Shown piece after piece: positions 19,238 through 27,900 of a stretch of DNA of 41,992 nt; the stretch's first letter is position 1; the number at the start of each line of letters is the position of its first letter. The stretch is from Betaproteobacteria bacterium HGW-Betaproteobacteria-6 (GTDB lineage: Bacteria; Pseudomonadota; Gammaproteobacteria; Burkholderiales; Rhodocyclaceae). Both the position numbers and the translations under genes were made by a program. The stretch covers positions 1 through 41,992 of the forward strand of contig PHCF01000009.1 in NCBI GenBank assembly GCA_002842145.1, written 5' to 3'. The notes below the pieces were generated by a model. That model did no database searches. It was not told the DNA's origin and saw only the letters and a list, made by a program, of their open reading frames with translations.

Positions 19238-19927
19238 TCAATTAACCCAATAAGCAACTACAGGTGCCAACAGCACCATAGTAATACCAGTGAAAACCAT
19301 CACAATGCTGGCAACTGCACCTTCCTCCCCTCCGATCTCGTAAGCCTTGGAAGTTCCAAATCCATGTGCACTAGCACCAAGCGCAGCCCCTTTCGATATG
19401 CCGGAACGTAACCCCAACCAATTTAGAAATGTGTCGCTAATAAATATCCCAAAAACTCCAGTAATCATCACGCAGATCACGGTCAGATTTTGATCACCAC
19501 CAAAAGATTTCGATGCTAATAGTGCGAATGGCGTCGAAACTGACCGTGGAAGACTGCTACGCACCAGATCGGGCGGCAGATGAAATATGCGAGCAAGCAA
19601 CATTGAACTTAGTATTCCCAGCCCAAAACCAACCAGCACGCCGATCATTAGCGTAATTGGATAGCGACGGAGGAGCATGCGCTGGGTATAGATCGGATAA
19701 GCAAATGCGATAGTTGCCGGGCCTAGCAGCCATGTCAGCCAGCGCGTATCTTGAAAATATATAAGAAACGGCGTCTGCGTCAGTTCTATGGTGACAAAGA
19801 GCAGTATTGGAGAAATAAGAATTGGCGACAGCCAAAATTTGCGATATCTCAGATACAGCTTTTTTGAACAGGCATAAATTGCAACCGTTCCAGCCAAAAA
19901 TAACAGCGAGACAAAATCAGCGCTCAT
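19238..19927 (-). CDS. lrgB: LrgB/CidB family membrane protein
   Basis: A 229-residue inner-membrane protein of the LrgB family. Several hydrophobic helices are evident, and the family signatures PRSVSTPFALLASKSFGGDQNLT and LGASAHGFGTSKAYEIGGEEGAVAS are clear. Start ATG at 19927 overlaps the 3' end of lrgA by a few bases short of its stop region (lrgA ends at 19935, 7 bp away). LrgAB proteins were first linked to murein hydrolase control. Related proteins carry pyruvate in Gram-positive bacteria, and the plant fusion homologue PLGG1 carries glycolate and glycerate. Being next to a glycolate/glycerate pathway, a carboxylate transport role is the better guess here. Confidence 0.9.
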   Translation of the reverse strand: MSADFVSLLFLAGTVAIYACSKKLYLRYRKFWLSPILISPILLFVTIELTQTPFLIYFQDTRWLTWLLGPATIAFAYPIYTQRMLLRRYPITLMIGVLVGFGLGILSSMLLARIFHLPPDLVRSSLPRSVSTPFALLASKSFGGDQNLTVICVMITGVFGIFISDTFLNWLGLRSGISKGAALGASAHGFGTSKAYEIGGEEGAVASIVMVFTGITMVLLAPVVAYWVN

Positions 19928-19934
19928 ATTGATT

Positions 19935-20333
19935 TCAACGTTCAGATTGATCGCGATCACGCATTCGCGACTCAAGCCTGAAGACAAAATCGACAATCAG
20001 GCCAGTACAGCCCATCACAATCGCACAACCAATCATTGTTGCGACGAGTAGATTAAGTCCATATTTAGCGAAAAAAGGCCCGAGTTCGGTAATTGACAAC
20101 AATGGCGGTATGAAAAACAAGGGCATCTCAGCCAAGAGTAGTCGGGCGCCAGATTCAATCTGTCGATGCGACAAAAATCCACGAATCAAAAGAAATGTGA
20201 CAATAAATAACCCAATCACGCCTGAAGGTGTCGGCAATTTCAGGTAATTAACAAACTGGTCAATTATTGCCCATACAACAAAAAAAAACATAAGCTGCTG
20301 CAATAGTAAAATAAAACGGATGATGGGTTTCAT
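19935..20333 (-). CDS. lrgA: LrgA/CidA family holin-like membrane protein
   Basis: A 132-residue protein with about four hydrophobic segments, typical of the LrgA/CidA family. Signature segments are LKLPTPSGVIGLFIVTFLLI and LLLAEMPLFFIPPLLSI (about residues 70-86). The C terminus is charged (LESRMRDRDQSER). It lies directly upstream of lrgB and probably forms one transport complex with it. The start is ATG at 20333, without a clear ribosome-binding site; a perfect 14-bp hairpin lies 8 bp upstream and may limit translation. Confidence 0.9.
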   Translation of the reverse strand: MKPIIRFILLLQQLMFFFVVWAIIDQFVNYLKLPTPSGVIGLFIVTFLLIRGFLSHRQIESGARLLLAEMPLFFIPPLLSITELGPFFAKYGLNLLVATMIGCAIVMGCTGLIVDFVFRLESRMRDRDQSER

Positions 20334-20341
20334 GACAAAGG

Positions 20342-20372
20342 GGCTATGCTATTGAAGCTCAATAGCATAGCC
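20342..20372 (-). promoter_or_regulatory. Perfect 14-bp hairpin just upstream of lrgA
   Basis: Arms 20342-20355 and 20359-20372 (GGCTATGCTATTGA and its complement) pair perfectly around a 3-nt loop. It ends 8 bp before the lrgA start codon, where the ribosome would bind. A translational control element or an operator is likely. No T-tract follows on the lrgA strand, so it is not an ordinary terminator. Confidence 0.55.
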
Positions 20373-20391
20373 ATCCACAAAACTTCATGAA

Positions 20392-20427
20392 TGAATAAAT
20401 ATTATTCAACCCATTCCTTAATGGAAT
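20392..20427. promoter_or_regulatory. Two further palindromes upstream of lrgA
   Basis: TGAATAA-ATA-TTATTCA (20392-20408) is a perfect 17-bp palindrome. It is followed at once by CCATT-CCTT-AATGG (20411-20424), which also reads as ATTCC-ttaat-GGAAT (20413-20427). Together with the hairpin at 20342 they form a run of three dyads in the lrgA promoter region, likely regulator sites. Confidence 0.4.
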
Positions 20428-20612
20428 AGCAAGGAGTAGAGGGCCTTGGCTGTCAGCACTGACGCAAAGAGATACTAGAGTTTTACTTAGAAGCGTGGCT
20501 GTCCTGATACTCAAAGAGGGTGTGCATGATTCATGCTGCTTCGGGATCAGCTTGTAAACCCTGCGGATGACTACCTTGTAGAAAAATTTTTCCGCAGAAA
20601 TTTTGACAGTAA
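20428..20612. other. Non-coding gap between lrgA control region and hns terminator
   Basis: No convincing gene. It contains a perfect 13-bp palindrome GCATGATTCATGC (20524-20536) and a small GTCAG-CA-CTGAC hairpin near 20450. The lrgA promoter is probably here, but no clear -35/-10 pair stands out. Confidence 0.4.
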
Positions 20613-20615
20613 GTG

Positions 20616-20646
20616 AAAAAAAAGGCTGCCGAAGCAGCCTTTTTAT
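20616..20646. terminator. Bidirectional intrinsic terminator after hns
   Basis: Stem GGCTGC/GCAGCC with tetraloop CGAA (20624-20639), flanked by eight A bases on the left and a T-run on the right. It works on the minus strand as the terminator of the H-NS-family gene ending at 20665, and would also stop plus-strand transcripts. Confidence 0.9.
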
Positions 20647-20664
20647 ATCTATATAATCTGGAAA

Positions 20665-20982
20665 TCAAACAGCCAGTTGATCCAGACTACCGCCATTGGC
20701 AAAGAATTCTACGACCCATTTTGGCTGACGGCCCCGGCCTGTCCATGCCAGTTCAGAGTTCTGCGGGTGGCGATATTTCACGGCAACAGTGCCCTTCTCC
20801 TTTTTCGTCTTAGAAGAGCTATCCCCCAGCAGATCAGAAAGGCTGAAACCACGCTCAGCAGCAAGAGCTTCGAGATCTCTCAAGGTCTTGGCCTTCTCAT
20901 CTTTTTCCCTACGCTTAATTTCGGCAGGGATATGATTCAGCAGGTCTTTTAGTTGGGCGAGAGTCAGAGAGGAAATATCCAT
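20665..20982 (-). CDS. H-NS family nucleoid protein
   Basis: A 105-residue H-NS-family DNA-binding protein. The N-terminal oligomerisation helix region is MDISSLTLAQLKDLLNHIP followed by a charged coiled coil rich in Lys, Arg and Glu. The C-terminal DNA-binding domain has KYRHPQNSELAWTGRGRQPKW with the TGRGR-x-P minor-groove hook. I start at ATG 20982, which fits the family; an ATG 45 bp upstream adds an untypical leader. It lies between the metabolic block and the accessory island; whether it silences island genes, as H-NS often does with foreign AT-rich DNA, is inference. Confidence 0.93.
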   Translation of the reverse strand: MDISSLTLAQLKDLLNHIPAEIKRREKDEKAKTLRDLEALAAERGFSLSDLLGDSSSKTKKEKGTVAVKYRHPQNSELAWTGRGRQPKWVVEFFANGGSLDQLAV

Positions 20983-21328
20983 AGGGAATCTTTTTTTAAA
21001 TTCGAACAAAGGCTGATTATCGCTCATTTCAGCGACAAATTAGTGGAGTGGAAGCAAAGAGGCATCCAGATAGCGATAGCGGTCATATGAAACAACGCGA
21101 TCCCTGCCTTTAGTACAGGCCGGATGTGTTGCGAGCCGAGCGGCTAGCGCCCCTTCCGTATCTGATAGCCCCAAACGCTAGCTTTCCAATATTCCAGCAT
21201 ACTTTACGCAATACGCGTAATACGAACGACTGGCAATGGCGAATGCTGTTTCATTCCTCTAACTAACGGAGCGCCCATGGGCTTGGCTGATTTCTGCCGG
21301 ATGACTCAGCAGCATGCAATTTAGCCGT
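20983..21328. other. Intergenic region between hns and the SMC operon
   Basis: About 346 bp with no convincing gene. It must hold the hns promoter. A TTACGC-aatac-GCGTAA inverted repeat is at 21204-21220. No tRNA or recognisable integrase attachment duplication is visible, though this is where the metabolic block meets the defence genes. Confidence 0.5.
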
Positions 21329-22201
21329 TTAGCGCAGCAAATGCCGGGTTTCCGGAAGCAGCACCGAGATAAATTCATCGTATTGCCTATCGTACTCTGC
21401 CTCTTTATCGAGATAGGTAAGGAATTTTTCCAGCGTGATTGCCTGTGTTGCCGTGCGCGGAGGTTCGTAGGTCTGCCAGACTTTTAGAAATAGGCGTCGC
21501 AGCGGATGATGCCCATTTTTCCCTCTACATAAAGCTGCCGCCAGAACATTAAATGGGCCATCGAGCCGGCTACCAACGGTTCGTCCCAGTTGAAAAGATA
21601 GGAGCACAGGTAGGACACCTTTGCATCCCCAGAACGCCGGATTAAGCGCCGGAGCAAATTCATCTCGCCAGTAGCGATAGCGGGTTAACCGATAGATATC
21701 AGCAAAGAGTGCCTGCTGTTGGTCCTTGGGGGAACCCGCATCATAGTAATGGGTGGCATGCTCAAGCAATGTGCGCATTGCCTGATCCCAAGACTCATTC
21801 GTATCACAGGGTTGTTTGTCGAGTTTGCTCAGAACCACCCGCTCCCAGGCCCCCTTTAGGCGCAGATGGTGTTCGACCAATTGGCGATCTGGATAACTGA
21901 AATGCCCTCCCCTCACCTGTTCGATGCCATGACGGATCATCATCAAAATGGTGACTTCGTTTTCGAGGTCTTCTGCTTCGCGGGTATTTCGTGTTCCAGT
22001 GTTAATTGCGTGCATCACCCGGCGTGGCTTATGTAGGCGAGTCCATTCTGCACCAAACCCCTCACCGTCCCAGTGTTGTTGCAAGCGCTTGGAAATGTCT
22101 GATGTGAGGCCGACGTAATAGCATCCATCGCTCAACTCAAGAACGTATAAATAGATATCTACGGGGTCAGGAGACCCACACCAAAATGTTTCTGGTTTCA
22201 A
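21329..22201 (-). CDS. GIY-YIG domain nuclease-like protein, fifth gene of SMC operon
   Basis: A 290-residue protein whose N-terminal 90 residues form a GIY-YIG nuclease-like domain. The two motif strands are YLYVLEL (17-23) and YYVGLT (28-33); Arg39 in SKRLQQH and a Glu-rich helix (about 75-82, REAEDLENE) supply the usual catalytic Arg and Glu. The remaining 200 residues are mainly helical, with no recognised domain. The start is TTG at 22201, 15 bp after the Toprim-protein gene, so it is probably the last gene of that operon. GIY-YIG nucleases cut DNA in repair, restriction and homing. A second nuclease beside a Wadjet-like set is unexpected. Catalytic activity is inferred from motifs. Confidence 0.75.
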   Translation of the reverse strand: MKPETFWCGSPDPVDIYLYVLELSDGCYYVGLTSDISKRLQQHWDGEGFGAEWTRLHKPRRVMHAINTGTRNTREAEDLENEVTILMMIRHGIEQVRGGHFSYPDRQLVEHHLRLKGAWERVVLSKLDKQPCDTNESWDQAMRTLLEHATHYYDAGSPKDQQQALFADIYRLTRYRYWRDEFAPALNPAFWGCKGVLPVLLSFQLGRTVGSRLDGPFNVLAAALCRGKNGHHPLRRLFLKVWQTYEPPRTATQAITLEKFLTYLDKEAEYDRQYDEFISVLLPETRHLLR

Positions 22202-22216
22202 TTTTATTCCAGTGAG

Positions 22217-23122
22217 CTAGCGCGGCCTGCAGCGAGCAAATGCCAAATCCCTATCCTGGCTACCTTGATCAGTAAGGAGGCAAGTATCTCGCCCAATCCA
22301 ATACTCTTGTACTACCGCCGAACGGTATTTGAGGATCAAATCAAGTACGCCCCGGCACAGAGCATCTGCTGGAATTCCAGCTATCGCATTCTGGACGCTT
22401 GGGTACTGATTCTGGAAAAGGTCCCTGCGACCTATTTGCGGCGATGATAGCTGCTTAACAAGCGTAGGCAGGTTTGGAGTAACCATTCCTACAAGCCACG
22501 GCAACCTAGCGGCAATAACTACTCCTGCCAGATCGGCATCAACGAAAGCTAGGACTGGCAACTTTGCATCTCCTAGAAACGTCAGAACGTTATCGATGCG
22601 ACTCTCGTATGGATCACCGCGATACACCACCAAAGGAGAACGATATTCCACCGGGAGCTTAAAGCTGGTCTCGTGAATCCGATTGAAGCTCTCGTAGTTC
22701 TCAACCACCATGATGGCGCGATGGCCGATCTGACTGACAATCTTTGTCCAATCCACGTCCAGATGAGACTCTGCCGGTAGGTTGATAGGCTGGCCACCGA
22801 TAACGAGAGCTTGCCCGGCTAGCGCCTTGATCGAGATGCGGTTGCGCTTTACGGCTTCGCCGCCGGCCTTTTCAATGGGCGTAACCTCAAGCCGCTTCGC
22901 ACGACTCATGCCGGTCATATCCACTGGCTTGGTGGAAAACCCCTTGGCTTCCAGCCACTCACGCATCGCCTGACGGTCACGCTCGTTGAAATAGACAGAT
23001 TTGCCGCGTTTGGTGCCGACACCATTATCAACGAGGCGTTGGAGCGTAGCTGTCAAAGTGAAACGCTCGTCCTGCCGAGACAGGATGCGCTGCATGGCTT
23101 CCGCAAGCTTTTGATCGAGCAT
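22217..23122 (-). CDS. Toprim-domain protein, JetD/MksG-like
   Basis: A 301-residue protein with a C-terminal Toprim-like core. Glu141 is in IMVVENYESF, and the DxD pair Asp195/Asp197 is in VLAFVDADLAG, the metal-binding pattern of the Toprim fold. The N-terminal 120 residues are probably winged-helix (QRILSRQDERFTLTATLQRL; FNERDRQAMREWLEAKG). JetD/MksG is the topoisomerase-VI-like nuclease of Wadjet that cuts plasmid DNA. This protein is shorter than common JetD (often about 350-400 residues), and I did not recognise DUF3322 in it. The start codon shares a base with the stop of the upstream gene (TGATG), showing tight coupling. The family link rests on motif and operon context. Confidence 0.75.
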   Translation of the reverse strand: MLDQKLAEAMQRILSRQDERFTLTATLQRLVDNGVGTKRGKSVYFNERDRQAMREWLEAKGFSTKPVDMTGMSRAKRLEVTPIEKAGGEAVKRNRISIKALAGQALVIGGQPINLPAESHLDVDWTKIVSQIGHRAIMVVENYESFNRIHETSFKLPVEYRSPLVVYRGDPYESRIDNVLTFLGDAKLPVLAFVDADLAGVVIAARLPWLVGMVTPNLPTLVKQLSSPQIGRRDLFQNQYPSVQNAIAGIPADALCRGVLDLILKYRSAVVQEYWIGRDTCLLTDQGSQDRDLAFARCRPR

Positions 23123-24339
23123 CAGGCAGCCCTCTTGGAGATCACGACATCCATGATGAGGAGGTTTCCGTCAAAGTCTGGATGCGGCCGAGAGTTCATG
23201 CGCAACTGCCATTTGCCGATCTTGCCCTTATTGTCATGTTCAGCCAGGACGCGGAGAACCCATATCTCCTCCTTGATATTGCCAAGGAATGAAGGATTGA
23301 TGGCCCACCAATCACGTGCCGAAATGCCTTCCGTTGACCGACTGGCTTCCTTGAAATAAATCCGGATCGCCTTGCGGATAGGCGACTCTGGCGGCTGAAT
23401 TTGCTGATTGCCAGGCTCCTCATCCACATTGCCGGCCGGGCGGGCAGTACGGCTCTTGGCTCCAGCCGTGTCTGGAATCGACCTTGCAATCTCTGAGAGG
23501 AGCTCTTCGGCTTCCGAGGCAAATACGTCAGGGTGAGTCTGGATTTCAAGCGGAGTCGCACAACGTAGCCAATCGGCCGGTTCAGCAACTTCATCCCACG
23601 CTTTCGGTTCCCAATCCGGATTGCGGTTCAGGTGCAGAGCAAAAGCGCGAACCCGCTTGGCACGCTCTTCGATCTTACGGAACTCAAAGAGGTACTGGTT
23701 CAGCGTATCCAGGATAGTCCATAGCGACTCGCGGAATGCAGGAATGCGATCTGCCAGCAGTGACTTGAAAGACAGTGCCAATTCCTCGTGCCCGGCCAAC
23801 TGCTCGCCAATATCCGAAAAGTGGAAGCTTTCCAGAAGATTGACCAGTTGTTGAGTTCGCTTCTGGTAGTGGAGGTTCTGGCGCTTCTTCTCGGCGATGC
23901 TCGAAACGGCTGCAAAGCGCGTGGAGACTTGGGCTTGAAGGATGATCAGTTCATCGTCGATGGCATCGGCAATATCGCTGATGGCTTCCCGTGTTTCTAC
24001 TTCGTAGCGCTCGCAATCAGCATCACGCCCTTCCTGATAGGCCACAGAATGGCCCTCAACCAGATCGGACAGGCGCTGAAAATAGCCTCCGATGTTGGCC
24101 CCTATCGAAAACAGCCGCTCGGTGTTGAGCGCCGCATTCAGGAAATGGCGGAAACTAGCCCGTAGCTGGAAGGCGTCCCTGATGTCCGGCGACAGGAGAC
24201 GAAGATGCCGCAAACGTTCGATGTCGCGGAAGTTCTCCTCGGTCTTGTGAACACGACCTTGATAGTAGGCTTCGGCAACCGTCTTGCTGCTCGCACTTAG
24301 CTTGGCGAGTAGCGTGAGGACTGGGTCGATGTTGCTCAC
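23122..24339 (-). CDS. Kleisin-like subunit (JetA/MukF-like) of the SMC complex
   Basis: A 405-residue, mostly helical protein. The N terminus resembles a winged helix (VLTLLAKLSASSKTVAEAYY), and a long helical middle (about residues 60-230) could serve as the MukF/JetA dimerisation and neck-binding region. A Pro/Glu-rich linker (about residues 285-310, with SPIRKAI after it) leads to a C-terminal domain with strands near WQLRMNSRPH and LLIMDVVIS. I saw no enzyme motif. Size and position between the KITE-like and Toprim genes are what one expects of the kleisin. It overlaps the upstream gene by 4 bp (ATGA). Assignment is by context and secondary-structure appearance; sequence similarity to DUF3375 is not obvious. 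Confidence 0.6.
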   Translation of the reverse strand: MSNIDPVLTLLAKLSASSKTVAEAYYQGRVHKTEENFRDIERLRHLRLLSPDIRDAFQLRASFRHFLNAALNTERLFSIGANIGGYFQRLSDLVEGHSVAYQEGRDADCERYEVETREAISDIADAIDDELIILQAQVSTRFAAVSSIAEKKRQNLHYQKRTQQLVNLLESFHFSDIGEQLAGHEELALSFKSLLADRIPAFRESLWTILDTLNQYLFEFRKIEERAKRVRAFALHLNRNPDWEPKAWDEVAEPADWLRCATPLEIQTHPDVFASEAEELLSEIARSIPDTAGAKSRTARPAGNVDEEPGNQQIQPPESPIRKAIRIYFKEASRSTEGISARDWWAINPSFLGNIKEEIWVLRVLAEHDNKGKIGKWQLRMNSRPHPDFDGNLLIMDVVISKRAA

Positions 24340-24980
24340 AGGAGCCCCCGCTGCTCTGGCGCATCCTCCTGATCCTCTGCTGCTGGATCGGCAATTCCTT
24401 CGTTCTGAGCCGGGTCCATGAGAAATTCGATCACTTGATAGTAGTAATCGATCTTCCCCGTGAAGCGGTAGGACTCTTGCTCGCGATTGACCAGAATCAG
24501 GTAGCCCCAGCGCTCCATTTGCTGGATAACCTTGTCCAGCATTCCCTTCGCTGATGCGTCGGTGACGGTGAATTCCTTGCCCATTGTGGCAAATTCGCGC
24601 AGCACCTCGAAGAGGTGGGGATTCTCGGTGACAGCCTTCAGAAGCACCGCATAGTCCAGACGGTCACCGGCTGCCGGGCTGGAGTCCTTCTTCTCCACCT
24701 CCATGCACAGATTGATGAAGTGGATGACCGGACGAATCATCTGTTTGATGTTGGCAAAAACACGCTTTACCTCAGAGCGCTCATCGGAACCGACACGCTT
24801 CCAGGTCGCGTAGTAGGCGACGCCATTCGGGGTCTTGGTCAGACGACGCCCGATCCTGTCGAGGTAAGTGGCAACATCCTGCCGTGACTCCTCGGAATTG
24901 AGCCAACGGAAGGCGTCAGGCGCAGTCGATTCACAGATGAACTTGCCTTCGAGCAGGCGAATGGTGACCTGGTCAAACAT
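24336..24980 (-). CDS. KITE-like subunit (JetB/MukE/MksE-like) of the SMC complex
   Basis: A 214-residue protein with the size and gene position of a MukE/JetB subunit. Predicted tandem winged-helix content includes DYAVLLKAVTENPHLFEVLREF and a second unit with KGMLDKVIQQMERWGYLILV, followed by a strand-turn (YRFTGKIDYYYQVIEFL). The C-terminal tail is strongly acidic (DPAAEDQEDAPEQ). It overlaps the SMC gene by 8 bp and the kleisin-like gene by 4 bp, so the complex parts are translationally coupled. There is no catalytic motif; in the family this subunit binds the kleisin and DNA. DUF4194 membership is plausible but not verified. Confidence 0.65.
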   Translation of the reverse strand: MFDQVTIRLLEGKFICESTAPDAFRWLNSEESRQDVATYLDRIGRRLTKTPNGVAYYATWKRVGSDERSEVKRVFANIKQMIRPVIHFINLCMEVEKKDSSPAAGDRLDYAVLLKAVTENPHLFEVLREFATMGKEFTVTDASAKGMLDKVIQQMERWGYLILVNREQESYRFTGKIDYYYQVIEFLMDPAQNEGIADPAAEDQEDAPEQRGLL

Positions 24981-27900
24981 GGGCTTCCTCCTCGTCGTCC
25001 TCTACTTCGTCATCAAGGTTTATCAAGCCGACCTTGCGGCCCGGGAGAATCTTGTAGTTGCGCTCGAACAGCTCGGCTAGGTCAAGATCGATATCCGGGA
25101 AAGCCGAAATCATGGTGATATTGTTCCGCGTCAGCAGATCGAGCAGCGTTTTGGCATTGGCGAAACTCAAGTCCTTCAGCTCGTCCACGACGAAAGGCAC
25201 GACAACGTTCTCTGAACGGCGAATCCGGTTCACGAAGCCAATCAGGATCACACAGAGAATGATGTAACTCAGACCGTTACTACTGATGTTGGCCAGCTCG
25301 TGTTCATTGCTTGCTGTTTTCACCCCTTGATTGTTCACGTTGGCACTGATCTTCAGGCTGATGAGATCAACCGGGTCAGCAACCAGCCCCTTGTCCTCAC
25401 CAACGACAAGCGCTACTTGCTTGGCGGCATCGACAAAGCTGGCAGGCGGCAATGCTGGATCACCATTGGTGTGCCAAGTTTCGTATTCGCGATGCAGGTT
25501 GCCAACCGCTTCCCAGTAGCCCTGAGTATCGACCTCGGCCCGGATTTCCGTGCTGACATCGGCAATGCTGTCGAAGATTTGGCCTTGTTCCAGATTAGCT
25601 CGCAAATCGGTCGCGAAGGTGCTGACGTTACGTTTGAAGTCATCGAGACTCTTCCAGAAGTAGGAGATGTTCTGAGCAAGCGTCTTTCCGCGCTGGAGAA
25701 GGTCTGTCCGGTTCGTTTCGTGTTCGTGCTGGAACCAAGTGCGGAATACTTCAATCCACTCGTGCTCCATTCCCGGGCGCGGATAGCCTGATGCCGCCAC
25801 GGCGCTTGCATAGAACTTCTCGGGGCCGGTACCAACAATCGAAATCATCTGCCGGCGAATTTCTTCAACACCTTGCCGAATCTTTTCCCGGAAACTATCA
25901 AGGTCTGCCATCAAGCGGCGACGCTCGGCCACTAGAGCGTCGATATCGGGAATCTGCTCGAAACCGGCCTTCAGGGTTTCCTGATCTTGCGGCCAATGCA
26001 CCAGATCACGTGTTTGGCCTAAAGCGAGAATGCGCCTTCTCTCGTGTTTATTGATCGTCTCACCGATCTCCTTGATGACAGCCTGTTTCTTATCGGTGAC
26101 TTCCTTGCGCTCACGGAGCACATCTTCGCTCTCGCGCTTCAGGCGAGCGGAATCAGCATCTGCTGTTTGCCGGTCCTGTAAGTGTGTTGGCCGTTGAGAC
26201 CACAAGGTATCGAGCCAGTCACGATACTGAATCACCTCTGAGCGTAGCTTGTTGGCTTCGGCAATCTGGCCGTCCAGTTTGGAAATGCGCCTCCGGAGTC
26301 CATTGAGGACATCGGTTGAATAACCCTTGTCGCGCAGGCTGGCGTCGCGATCTTTGGCGATCTGGGCGACTTTGGCAGCCAAGTCGGCATCGATAGTCCT
26401 CTTGCGGGTATCGATCTCATTGAGCGCGTTTGTCTCTTCGGACTTTAGTTGAACGAGGTTTGCGGTATGTAGCGTCTCAACCTCTTCTATTTCTTTGCGG
26501 TGATCCTTCTTGAGCGATTCCAGCGCCTGAACAGCCAAGGAAAGATTCTTGGCGCAAACATCAAGGTCTCCTTGGGCTTTTGTGGCTGCCGCCTTTTTGC
26601 TTTGCTCGACTCGGAGAAGTGCAGTCTTTACCGCAGTATCGGCAGACAGCTTCCGGTTCTTTGCTGTAGCGATGGCGGCATCGTGAAGGGTAATGGCGGT
26701 CTTGGCCTTATCCATTGCCTCCTTCTTCTTTATCAGGAGTTTCCTGTCTTCTGCCACCTCCCCTTTCCGGGTTGCCAGCCTAGTCCTAACCAGCTTGATT
26801 TCCTGCTGGATAGCTTCTTCGGAGGAGTAGCGACCCGCCTTGAGTTGCTCCAGATCGATGGTTACTCCGTACAGATCGCGACCATCGCCAAGAACCGGGG
26901 CCAGATCAGTCCTCAGTAGCGTTTCTGGAGAGACCACACGTCCGATGTCGGCAGCCCAGTTCGGCTTATTCCGGCGCAAGAAACCGAGGAAGGTGTCGTC
27001 TCCAGCAGCATCGGCGGCTAGCAGTTCTTCAAGTTCTGCCTCCGCTTTCTCGATGGCGTTTTCACCTTCGTTGACCTGCAATTCCAGATCGTCGTATTCG
27101 CGCTTAGCCTTGCTGTAGGTCTTTTGGAGGCCATCAGTCTTGTCGTGGAGGTCGGTCAGATCAGTGTTAGCGGCGGATTGTTTCTGCCGTTCGATTTCCA
27201 GTGCTTGAATGGTCTCCGGGTCAGCCTGGATTTTTTTGACCTCGACCTCCAGCCCGGCTTTTTGGGTCTTGAGGTCTGTGACTTTGATGTTTGCTGCGTC
27301 GAGTTCTGGCTCATGGCGCAACCGGATCGCCTTGAGATTTTCCCCGTGAGCATCACTGACTGCTTCCTTGCGCTTTCCGAAGGACTCGTAGATGCCGGGC
27401 TTCTTGTCGTCTAGCTCAGACTTCTGATCGCGTGCCTGATTTCTGGCCTCTGTTTCCATTGCCGTGAACGTCTCAGTCAGCGACTTTACCTCTCGCTCCA
27501 AGTCATCCAACTGCTGCTTGAGCGGCTTCAGTTCAGCTTCCCATGCAGCAATCGAATCGACTTTCGTTATCTTGCCGGCGATATCGTCCGTCTCATATTT
27601 GCGCTTCCGGGCATCCAATTGCTCGATGGCCTGGCGAGCCTGCTTGGCGCGGGAGTCTGCTGCAATCTTTGCATCCGAAATGGTTTGCAGGCGCTTTCTG
27701 TACTCTTCCTCGGTCTCGGTGAGGTCAGACTTGGCCCGCTCCTCGGCTTTCTCACCTTCTACAACCTGTTCTTGAAAGTAGTCTTGAAGTAACTGGAACT
27801 TCGCATGGAGGGTCGTAAATTCATGATTGATCAGCAGGCGACCTTGATCGGCCTGCTCCAGATCAGCCATGACCGGCGCTTTTTCCATCACTTGACGATG

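Noticed and set aside
20983-21328. Island attachment site or tRNA at the hns boundary
   Set aside because: No tRNA-like sequence or integrase gene is visible, and no direct repeat pairing this point with the right side was found within the window.
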